Shown in pieces: positions 6,592 to 10,779 of a stretch of 10,779 nucleotides of DNA; the first letter of the stretch is position 1, and each line of letters begins with the position of its first letter. Source of the stretch: Patescibacteria group bacterium UBA918 (lineage in GTDB: Bacteria; Patescibacteriota; Minisyncoccia; Phycocordibacterales; UBA918); assembly GCA_002293845.1 (NCBI GenBank), contig DBEA01000014.1, forward strand, positions 4,898 through 15,676, given 5' to 3'. The notes under the pieces were generated by a model. It did not search any database. It was given only the letters and a program-made list of their open reading frames with translations, and was not told the DNA's origin. A program made the translations under genes and the position numbers.

Positions 6592-6600
6592 ATTTTATCA
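6592..6600 (-). promoter_or_regulatory. Probable extended -10 promoter for thyA
   Basis: The minus strand reads TGA TAAAAT about 32 nt before the thyA ATG. The resulting leader of about 26 nt is A/U-rich and has no Shine-Dalgarno. The rest of the 156-nt gap between dcd and thyA (6560-6715) shows only a weak 7-bp inverted repeat (6660-6666 with 6700-6706) and no convincing gene. Confidence 0.45.
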
Positions 6601-6715
6601 GGAAACTTTTGACCGACCGAAAACTTTCAAAATCGCTCCAAATCCGACGGGTTGCAGGAAGATTTGTGAGTGAGGCGTATATAGACATACGACGACGAGC
6701 AAATCTGCCGAAAAC

Positions 6716-7297
6716 CTAGGATTTGCGTGATTTTGGACGTTTTCGCGCTAAAGGTCCCGTTTTCGGCGGCACATATGAAGCAAAGTTGTTCTGATGATAG
6801 CGCCCGGTCTCACGGTAGCTCTTCTTGGTATGCGAAGACAGCGTGGAGAAAGTGAGTTGAGCGATCTCCATGCCCGGGCGCAGCACGATCGGTACGTTAT
6901 TAAGGTTACAAAGCTCAAGGGCGATATTGAGATAATGTCCTGGATTCACGATACTGGCGGAGTTGTGCACGATGAGGCCGATGCGCGCCAAACTCGATTT
7001 GCCGTTCACCTCGATGAGATATTGGTCGCTGCCGAATTTCTCCTTGGAGTAACCGAGAATTGAGACGCCAGGATGGAGCACGAATTCCTCTCCGTCTTTT
7101 ATCTCCACTGTCTGCGTCTTCGGGAAAATGCCCTTCACCGGGTCGATGGCCTTGGTCGAATGCGCGTCGTTCACGATGAAAGTGTTGCCGAGGCGTATAT
7201 CGTAGGAGGCCGGCTGGAGCTGTTTTGGATTAAAAGGATCGAGCACGATCTCCCCTTTCTTCATCGCCGCGTGGATGTCTGTATCGGATAGAAACAT
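6716..7297 (-). CDS. dcd: dCTP deaminase (Dcd/dUTPase superfamily)
   Basis: 193 aa from the ATG at 7297. A TTG two codons upstream also opens the frame, but MFLSDTDI aligns better with the family start. It deaminates dCTP to dUTP, feeding dUMP to ThyA; some relatives also hydrolyse dUTP to dUMP, and I cannot decide this from the sequence. Landmarks are LQPASYDIRLGN near 27-38 (residues 27-38 after start correction), the catalytic-site KSSLAR with Arg105, VHNSASIVNPG near 110, and Glu128 in LNIALELCNLNN, the counterpart of the catalytic Glu138 of E. coli. The usual DPGF after this loop is NPGHY here. It lies 30 nt after the HAD gene, so it may belong to the CYTH-HAD transcript. No separate E. 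coli-type dut gene is seen in the window. Confidence 0.9.
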   Translation of the reverse strand: MFLSDTDIHAAMKKGEIVLDPFNPKQLQPASYDIRLGNTFIVNDAHSTKAIDPVKGIFPKTQTVEIKDGEEFVLHPGVSILGYSKEKFGSDQYLIEVNGKSSLARIGLIVHNSASIVNPGHYLNIALELCNLNNVPIVLRPGMEIAQLTFSTLSSHTKKSYRETGRYHQNNFASYVPPKTGPLARKRPKSRKS

Positions 7298-7327
7298 GAT
7301 CAATAATTAGAAAATAGTAAGTAGAAT

Positions 7328-7933
7328 CTAAATAAACTTGAGTTTATTTTCCGATATTTCGGCAGAGAGTTCGCTAAGGACTTCTGGCGCGTACAGACGC
7401 GCATCGATGCCGATACTCAATGCAGAATCTACATTTTTCTGGTCATTATCTATAAAAGCCATCTCTGTGGGAGTTGTGTCTAGTTCTCTGACTATATGCT
7501 CAAAAAACTCAGGATTTTCTTTGCGCACTTTCAAATGCGCGGAAAAGAAAACTCCGTCCAATAGGCTGTTTTTCATCAATAAATCTTCGATGACTTTCGC
7601 TCGATACTTTTCGTTATTTGAAGCAAGGTATACCTTCACTCCTTTTTCTCTAAAATCGGACACGACCGCCTCGATACCAGGATTTAAAACGACATCGGAC
7701 TTGAACCAGTAATCCAGAAAATCATCTACACTTCCCTGCCAATTCCATTTTTCGAGATACGGAAGCAGTTCTTCTTTTAGGTCAGCCTCTCCTTTCTGAC
7801 ACGCAACAAAAGGGCCTTTAAAAAACTCCATGACACTTTCCAGTGGCACGTTATGGTCACGTGAAAAACGCTCACTAAAATATTCCCCCTTATTCAAAAC
7901 GACTCCGTCGGCATCCAAGAGTAAGACTTTCAT
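7328..7933 (-). CDS. HAD-superfamily hydrolase (phosphatase-like)
   Basis: 201 aa cytoplasmic HAD phosphohydrolase. All four motifs are present: I, LLLDADGVV with nucleophile Asp7 and acid Asp9; II, Ser105 in YLASNN; III, Lys138 in RKENPEFF; IV, FIDNDQKNV with Asp162 and Asp164. A helical cap sits between motifs I and II (about 17-85), as in the subfamily containing phosphoglycolate phosphatase-like and epoxide-hydrolase-N-like members. The substrate cannot be named. The ATG lies 2 nt after the CYTH gene's stop with no room for a promoter, so the two are almost surely co-translated. This gene and the CYTH gene look more A/T-rich than glyA, thyA or argS. Confidence 0.88.
   Translation of the reverse strand: MKVLLLDADGVVLNKGEYFSERFSRDHNVPLESVMEFFKGPFVACQKGEADLKEELLPYLEKWNWQGSVDDFLDYWFKSDVVLNPGIEAVVSDFREKGVKVYLASNNEKYRAKVIEDLLMKNSLLDGVFFSAHLKVRKENPEFFEHIVRELDTTPTEMAFIDNDQKNVDSALSIGIDARLYAPEVLSELSAEISENKLKFI
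7330..7349. repeat. A/T-rich palindrome at the end of the HAD gene
   Basis: AAATAAACT, TG, AGTTTATTT is a perfect 9-bp inverted repeat overlapping the HAD stop codon (7330-7328). There is no U-tract after it on either strand, so it is at best a weak processing or termination signal between HAD and dcd. Confidence 0.35.
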
Positions 7934-7935
7934 GT

Positions 7936-8700
7936 TTATTCAATTACAAACACCTTGTCCGTTCCGTAATAATCCGGCCAGTTTTGGTTGTAGTGCGCGA
8001 ACATCCGTTCCAATCTGTCTTGCGGCAGTTCAGCCACGCTGAGTTCGCGCATGACGCTTTCTATTTCGGCGCGAGCACTAGCGATCGCCGAGTCATCTTC
8101 TCCCTCCAACACCTTTTCAAACTCGGCCAAGTAACCATAACCGGCGTTCTTGTCGAGACACACGTTCATACCTTTGTATTCATACTCTTCCCGCTCGCGC
8201 GACCACTTGGCTTGATATTTAAAACCAGATTCCAAAAGAATTTTGTCTAACTCTTCAAGCGTTAAATTGACCGGCTCCTCGAACTCCAACCGAGAAACGG
8301 TATTGGCGCTCGAGCCTTCGTCGACCGAAGCTTTGACCACCAAAAGAACTTGATCGTCTTTCTGTCGAGTCCGCACGGAAAAATTATTCCCGGCGGTGAC
8401 AATATGTGAAAGTTTTTTCAGCTGTTCGTCGTTTAAATGAAGCGAGACGTTTTTGACGAGCTCGTCCATATCACCGCCGTCGAAATAATGATTGAGCTGT
8501 TTGTTGCTACCAGTCAGCCGACAGTTTGGATCAAGGGTGCACATCTGTCGTTTTAACTCCTCCGCCTTCGACGCTTCTCCCAGCAGGCTTTTGATCTCGA
8601 TCTCGAAAGTGTTCATCCCGTTAGAGAGTACCGAGTCCTTCTCTGATTCATGGGTTATATTTTTCTGCATCATTTTGTCATTCTCTCTAACGGGATTCAT
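7936..8700 (-). CDS. CYTH / triphosphate tunnel metalloenzyme-like protein
   Basis: 254 aa. The CYTH fold binds triphosphate substrates inside a beta barrel; members include class IV adenylate cyclases, thiamine triphosphatases and inorganic triphosphatases. Signatures are the ExExK motif at FEIEIK (Glu33, Glu35, Lys37), SVRTRQ near 108, LLVVKAS near 118, SRLEFEEPV near 136, AKWSREREEYEY near 163 and YLAEFEKVLEG near 192. The substrate is not decidable. The first 28 residues are not CYTH: they are the translation of an inverted-repeat element (8615-8696), with NPVREN in one arm and LSNGMN in the other. A later ATG at 8616 fits the domain start better, but TATAAT placed 7 nt before the ATG at 8700 favours the long form as a leaderless message. 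HAD follows after 2 nt. Confidence 0.82.
   Translation of the reverse strand: MNPVRENDKMMQKNITHESEKDSVLSNGMNTFEIEIKSLLGEASKAEELKRQMCTLDPNCRLTGSNKQLNHYFDGGDMDELVKNVSLHLNDEQLKKLSHIVTAGNNFSVRTRQKDDQVLLVVKASVDEGSSANTVSRLEFEEPVNLTLEELDKILLESGFKYQAKWSREREEYEYKGMNVCLDKNAGYGYLAEFEKVLEGEDDSAIASARAEIESVMRELSVAELPQDRLERMFAHYNQNWPDYYGTDKVFVIE
8615..8696. repeat. Inverted-repeat element (REP/MITE-like) at the 5' end of the CYTH gene
   Basis: ATCCCGTTAGAGAG at 8615-8628 is repeated as its exact reverse complement at 8683-8696, 14 of 14 bases, with 54 bp between. Both arms are read in the CYTH frame (NPVREN and LSNG). The 5-base word TTCAT occurs at 8612-8616 and 8696-8700. The length and perfect arms fit a small non-autonomous element or REP-like unit. 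I recall similar NPVREN-encoding repeats in Parcubacteria proteins but cannot check that here. Confidence 0.7.
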
Positions 8701-8703
8701 TGA

Positions 8704-8712
8704 TGCTATTAT
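8704..8712 (+). promoter_or_regulatory. Extended -10 promoter of folA
   Basis: TGC TATTAT on the plus strand, followed by a leader of about 23 nt containing AAGG (8726-8729), which lies 12 nt before the folA ATG. It overlaps the opposing -10 of the CYTH gene by five bases. Confidence 0.5.
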
Positions 8713-8713
8713 A
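8708..8713 (-). promoter_or_regulatory. Consensus -10 of the CYTH-HAD operon, near-leaderless
   Basis: The minus strand reads TATAAT, then 7 nt, then the ATG at 8700. The shared core GCTATTATAGC (8705-8715) is symmetric apart from its central base, so one short segment serves both directions. Confidence 0.55.
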
Positions 8714-8737
8714 GCCTAACCAGCTAAGGTAAAAGAT

Positions 8738-8747
8738 TGACATGTCA
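8738..8747. repeat. Perfect 10-bp palindrome over the folA start codon
   Basis: TGACATGTCA is its own reverse complement and contains the folA ATG (8742-8744). It could be an operator or a start-codon hairpin, or chance. Confidence 0.3.
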
Positions 8748-9257
8748 TATAAGGATATTCCAGTGGTCATTGTGGCCGGCATAGGCGAAAGAACCAGGGC
8801 TATCGGCAAGGGTAACCAGATACTTTTCCACGTTCCGGACGATCTAAAACGCTTCAAAGAGCTGTCCCTCGGCCATCCGGTCATCATGGGGCGTAAGACC
8901 TTCGAATCCATAGTGGCCATGATCGGCAAGCCCCTGCCCGGACGCGTCAATATCGTGGTGACCAGAGACCAGAACTACGCGTACGAAGGCGCGAAAGTGG
9001 CTCATTCTCTAGAGTCAGCTCTAGAATTAGCCCTTGAATCAAAACCGCAAGAGATCCATATCGGCGGCGGCGCGGAGATGTATAAAATGTCACTTCCCTA
9101 CGTCGACAAACTGTATCTGACTTTGTTCGACGATGATCGCGAGGGGGACAGCTCCTTCCCGGAGTACGCGAGCGACTTCAAAGAGGCCGTCCGACACGGC
9201 ACCCGCGACCACAACGGACTCAAATACGAGTGGGTCGACTTTGAACGTAAAAAATAA
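8742..9257 (+). CDS. folA: Dihydrofolate reductase
   Basis: 171 aa; reduces the dihydrofolate produced by ThyA back to tetrahydrofolate with NADPH. Seen are AIGKGNQ near 20 (the Met20-loop region), VPDDLKRFKELSLGHPVIMGRKTFES with the catalytic acid in PDDL (second Asp, counterpart of E. coli Asp27), the NADPH-binding MGRKTFES near 50, NIVVTRD near 70, and IGGGAEMY near 106. Unusually, the near-universal Pro-Trp pair of the Met20 loop (E. coli NAMPWNLP) is Leu-Phe here (NQILFHVP). It is the only plus-strand gene in the window, divergent from the CYTH operon with overlapping -10 elements, and its stop lies 5 nt from the convergent cofE stop without a terminator between them. Confidence 0.94.
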   Translation: MSYKDIPVVIVAGIGERTRAIGKGNQILFHVPDDLKRFKELSLGHPVIMGRKTFESIVAMIGKPLPGRVNIVVTRDQNYAYEGAKVAHSLESALELALESKPQEIHIGGGAEMYKMSLPYVDKLYLTLFDDDREGDSSFPEYASDFKEAVRHGTRDHNGLKYEWVDFERKK

Positions 9258-9262
9258 TTGGT

Positions 9263-9973
9263 CTATTTAAGAAAGCGCTCGTAAAGGATCCTGAAAATGT
9301 CCTCTTCGGGCTTAACTATCAGATCCGCGCTACGATCTCCGTCGCCAAACACCACCTCCGGCACGCCTCGCGCGATGACCACCGGCTGACACTCGGCCAC
9401 TTCGCCGGAAACCAGATTGGCAGCGGCCGCTACTGCGTCGGCCAGATTGGAACGCTCATACTTAATCTCCCGGCCGAACAGGTCTTTTTTGCCGACATGA
9501 CTAGCGATCGGTGAGAAGCCCCAGCAAGCAATGGCCACGCCCATAGCGCCGAAACGAAAAGGTAACGAACGACTGTCGGTGATAATGACCCCTATATCCG
9601 TTATATTGTGACGTTTTTTGAAATAACCATGAAGCTCGGCCGCGGTCTCGAACACGCGCTCGGGTGGCAGTATGTAATAGCCGTTGCCGTTGCTTTCGTC
9701 GATGCCGGCCGCGCCGAGAAAAGTATTGAATTTAATCGTGAGGGGAAAGGGGTGGTAGTCGGCATGGATCAGGTGGTCTGCCTCTCTCTTTACTAGCTCG
9801 GCCTTATCCGCCTCACTAATTCGCACGGTGCGCCCTTGATGAATTGCCACGACTTTGGACGAAATGCAAACAATATCGCCGTTTTTTAACTCAGGCACCG
9901 ACGCGTCCAGCACCGAATATAAGTCCTCTTGCGGCGGCTCCATTATCTTTGTTTTGACCGGGATGAATTTCAT
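9263..9973 (-). CDS. CofE-family (F420-0:gamma-glutamyl ligase-like) protein
   Basis: 236 aa from the ATG at 9973. The frame is open 39 codons further upstream, but that part crosses a terminator and lacks homology. The family adds glutamate through a gamma-linkage to coenzyme F420-0. Family signatures visible are GDIVCISSKVVAIHQGR near 32, GIDESNGNGYYILPP near 90, VIITDSRSLPFRFGAMGVAIACWGF near 129, DLFGREI near 164, NLADAVAAAANLVSGE near 176 and PVVIARGVPE near 197. No other F420 gene is nearby, while folate genes surround it. A related family member in Chlamydia has, as I recall, been shown to replace folylpolyglutamate synthase, so a folate substrate is plausible. An extended -10 (TGCTATGCT) lies 9 nt before the ATG. 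It converges on folA. Confidence 0.85.
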   Translation of the reverse strand: MKFIPVKTKIMEPPQEDLYSVLDASVPELKNGDIVCISSKVVAIHQGRTVRISEADKAELVKREADHLIHADYHPFPLTIKFNTFLGAAGIDESNGNGYYILPPERVFETAAELHGYFKKRHNITDIGVIITDSRSLPFRFGAMGVAIACWGFSPIASHVGKKDLFGREIKYERSNLADAVAAAANLVSGEVAECQPVVIARGVPEVVFGDGDRSADLIVKPEEDIFRILYERFLK

Positions 9974-9982
9974 GACCCGGCC

Positions 9983-9991
9983 AGCATAGCA
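9983..9991 (-). promoter_or_regulatory. Extended -10 promoter of the cofE-like gene
   Basis: The minus strand reads TGC TATGCT, then 9 nt to the ATG at 9973. The predicted leader is about 3 nt with no room for a Shine-Dalgarno. A terminator lies directly upstream. Confidence 0.45.
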
Positions 9992-10000
9992 CGTAATTTT

Positions 10001-10031
10001 AGATAAAATAAAACACCGCCAAGCGATGTTT
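10001..10031 (-). terminator. Rho-independent terminator after the Nudix-like gene
   Basis: On the minus strand AAACATCGC, loop TTG, GCGGTGTTT (one U-G pair) is followed by TATTTTATCT. It closes the Nudix-like transcript before the cofE promoter. Confidence 0.75.
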
Positions 10032-10041
10032 GAAATGTTCG

Positions 10042-10065
10042 ACCGGCGGGCGGATTCCCGCCGGT
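10042..10065. repeat. GC-rich perfect hairpin upstream of the terminator
   Basis: ACCGGCGGG, 6-nt loop, CCCGCCGGT: 9 of 9 pairs. It has no U-tract on either strand, so it is not itself a terminator. It sits between the Nudix-like stop (10093-10091) and the terminator, and may protect the mRNA 3' end or be a REP-type repeat. Confidence 0.55.
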
Positions 10066-10090
10066 TTCGGACGAGGTAATCAAAGAACAC

Positions 10091-10672
10091 CTAAACGACT
10101 TCTGCTTCTTCTATTTGCTTGAGAAGATCCGCAGTCGACCAGCCGATCAGTCCCCAAGCATGAGCAGCTGCAATATTCTGAAGCATGCGCATGTATTCGG
10201 GTACCCCACGGTGATTTATCAAGGCCCCGAGTTCAGACGGCTTGGTACAGAACCTGAATATAGTATCGTCGTGGGCGATGATATCCGGCAAATACTCGAT
10301 CTGGAGACCGTAGGCGAGTTCGACTCGACGAACTCCCTCAATCAAATCGTCGCATATCGCGATGATGATAAATGCATTCTTGCTCTCAAACCTCCTTAAC
10401 ATATCCCCCGAAATATCCAGTCCTAACCTCTGCGAGAGCTCAGAGGCGACAACCTCATGAAGTACCTGGCCATCATATAACCCCCGCTGAAATAGAGACC
10501 ACCTTCTATTTAGCTTTTCATGTTGTTGCGAATGGAGTAGTACGGAGTTCCCCCTCAGAAGAACGACCGAGACTGAAGCGGTGCACACAGCTTCAGATTG
10601 TGACCGTATCTGAACCTGGCCTGTTTCAGTATTTATGTACCGGGCAATGATATGAACCTCTTCTCGTCTCAA
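10091..10672 (-). CDS. Nudix-fold-like protein with degenerate Nudix box
   Basis: 193 aa, starting with TTG at 10672-10670; the start is fixed by AAGGAG 7 nt upstream, and no ATG fits. Residues 30-90 follow the Nudix layout: strands VSVVLLRGNSVLLHSQQ, then RRWSLFQRGLYDG, then the helix VVASELSQRLGLD. Where an active Nudix hydrolase has REUxEExGU, this one has SELSQRLGL (77-85). Only Glu78 and the Gly survive; the metal-binding Glu pair is Gln81-Arg82. A pyrophosphatase activity is therefore unlikely and a binding or regulatory role more likely. The C-terminal half (about 110-193) is helical and unrecognised. It has its own promoter, a leader hairpin and a terminator, so it is a single-gene transcript. 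Family membership is inferred from pattern, not certain. Confidence 0.65.
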   Translation of the reverse strand: MRREEVHIIARYINTETGQVQIRSQSEAVCTASVSVVLLRGNSVLLHSQQHEKLNRRWSLFQRGLYDGQVLHEVVASELSQRLGLDISGDMLRRFESKNAFIIIAICDDLIEGVRRVELAYGLQIEYLPDIIAHDDTIFRFCTKPSELGALINHRGVPEYMRMLQNIAAAHAWGLIGWSTADLLKQIEEAEVV

Positions 10673-10679
10673 CGAACCT

Positions 10680-10685
10680 CTCCTT
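10680..10685 (-). promoter_or_regulatory. Strong Shine-Dalgarno fixing the TTG start
   Basis: AAGGAG on the minus strand, 7 nt before the TTG at 10672. Confidence 0.75.
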
Positions 10686-10691
10686 CATTCA

Positions 10692-10709
10692 CCGACCACA
10701 ATTGGTCGG
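10692..10709. promoter_or_regulatory. Leader hairpin before the Nudix-like gene
   Basis: CCGACCA, CAAT, TGGTCGG on the plus strand: a 7-bp perfect inverted repeat with a 4-nt loop. It lies between the predicted start site and the Shine-Dalgarno and begins within a few bases of the predicted RNA 5' end, so it could be a stabilising 5' hairpin or an operator. Confidence 0.4.
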
Positions 10710-10718
10710 ACCGTGGAT

Positions 10719-10727
10719 TTTATATCA
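10719..10727 (-). promoter_or_regulatory. Extended -10 promoter of the Nudix-like gene
   Basis: The minus strand reads TGA TATAAA, giving a leader of about 40 nt with a hairpin and AAGGAG. No -35 match is seen. The remaining bases to 10779 show no gene. Confidence 0.5.
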
Positions 10728-10779
10728 CGCACTGACGCAAACGAAAAGCAGGCGGGGCGTAGGACCCGCGCATTTTCTT

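Noticed and set aside
7298..7327. Promoter between HAD and dcd (TACTAT at 7314-7319 on the minus strand)
   Set aside because: Weak match, no TG extension and no usual spacing; read-through from CYTH-HAD explains dcd transcription as well.
9005..9030. TCTAGAG / CTCTAGA inverted repeat within folA
   Set aside because: It lies in coding sequence for a SLESALEL stretch and is explained by repeated Leu-Glu codons.
9974..10090. N-terminal extension of the CofE-like protein by 39 residues
   Set aside because: It crosses the terminator at 10001-10031 and lacks homology; MKFIPVKTKI is the natural start.
1..10779. TGA recoded as glycine, as in some Patescibacteria
   Set aside because: TGA ends the DUF2914 gene and the small secreted-protein gene at sensible points, and the long genes are read without in-frame TGA.

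Overview
The window looks like a chromosomal segment of an ultra-small bacterium of the Candidate Phyla Radiation (Patescibacteria), most likely a Parcubacteria-type lineage. The grounds are an orphan CofE-family ligase with no other F420 gene nearby, a multi-pass membrane protein ending in a DUF2914-type domain, very short intergenic spaces, and an inverted repeat that reads NPVREN / LSNG in a coding frame. I associate that repeat with such genomes from memory. TGA is used as a stop in at least two genes, so the standard bacterial code applies and the TGA-recoding lineages are excluded. I see no CRISPR array, tRNA, rRNA, insertion sequence or phage gene.

Layout: everything is on the minus strand except folA. 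Reading the minus strand from the right: a Nudix-fold-like protein with a ruined Nudix box (10672-10091); two hairpins, one a terminator; a CofE-family glutamate ligase (9973-9263), which converges on folA (8742-9257, plus). From a promoter region shared with folA, a CYTH triphosphate-tunnel protein (8700-7936) runs the other way, followed by a HAD phosphatase (7933-7328) and dCTP deaminase (7297-6716). Then come thymidylate synthase (6559-5600) and serine hydroxymethyltransferase (5526-4264). A 350-nt interval (4262-3912) packed with perfect hairpins and ending in a terminator follows. Last are a DUF2914 membrane protein (3892-2795), a small secreted four-cysteine protein (2736-2386), a terminator, argS (2326-638) and, 2 nt after it, a Tag-MGMT fusion (635 to beyond the left edge).

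Functionally the centre is a thymidylate / one-carbon island. Dcd makes dUTP, ThyA methylates dUMP, GlyA supplies methylene-tetrahydrofolate, and FolA re-reduces the dihydrofolate made by ThyA. CofE is suspected here of adding glutamate to folate. The left end is translation (ArgS) plus alkylation repair.

Regulatory pattern: several starts (argS, the DUF2914 gene, the CYTH gene, cofE) have a -10 element, mostly of the extended TGn type, placed so that transcription would begin at or within a few bases of the ATG. These look like leaderless mRNAs. The secreted protein and the Nudix-like gene instead have a strong Shine-Dalgarno. The most unexplained part is the hairpin-dense interval 3912-4262, a candidate structured RNA.
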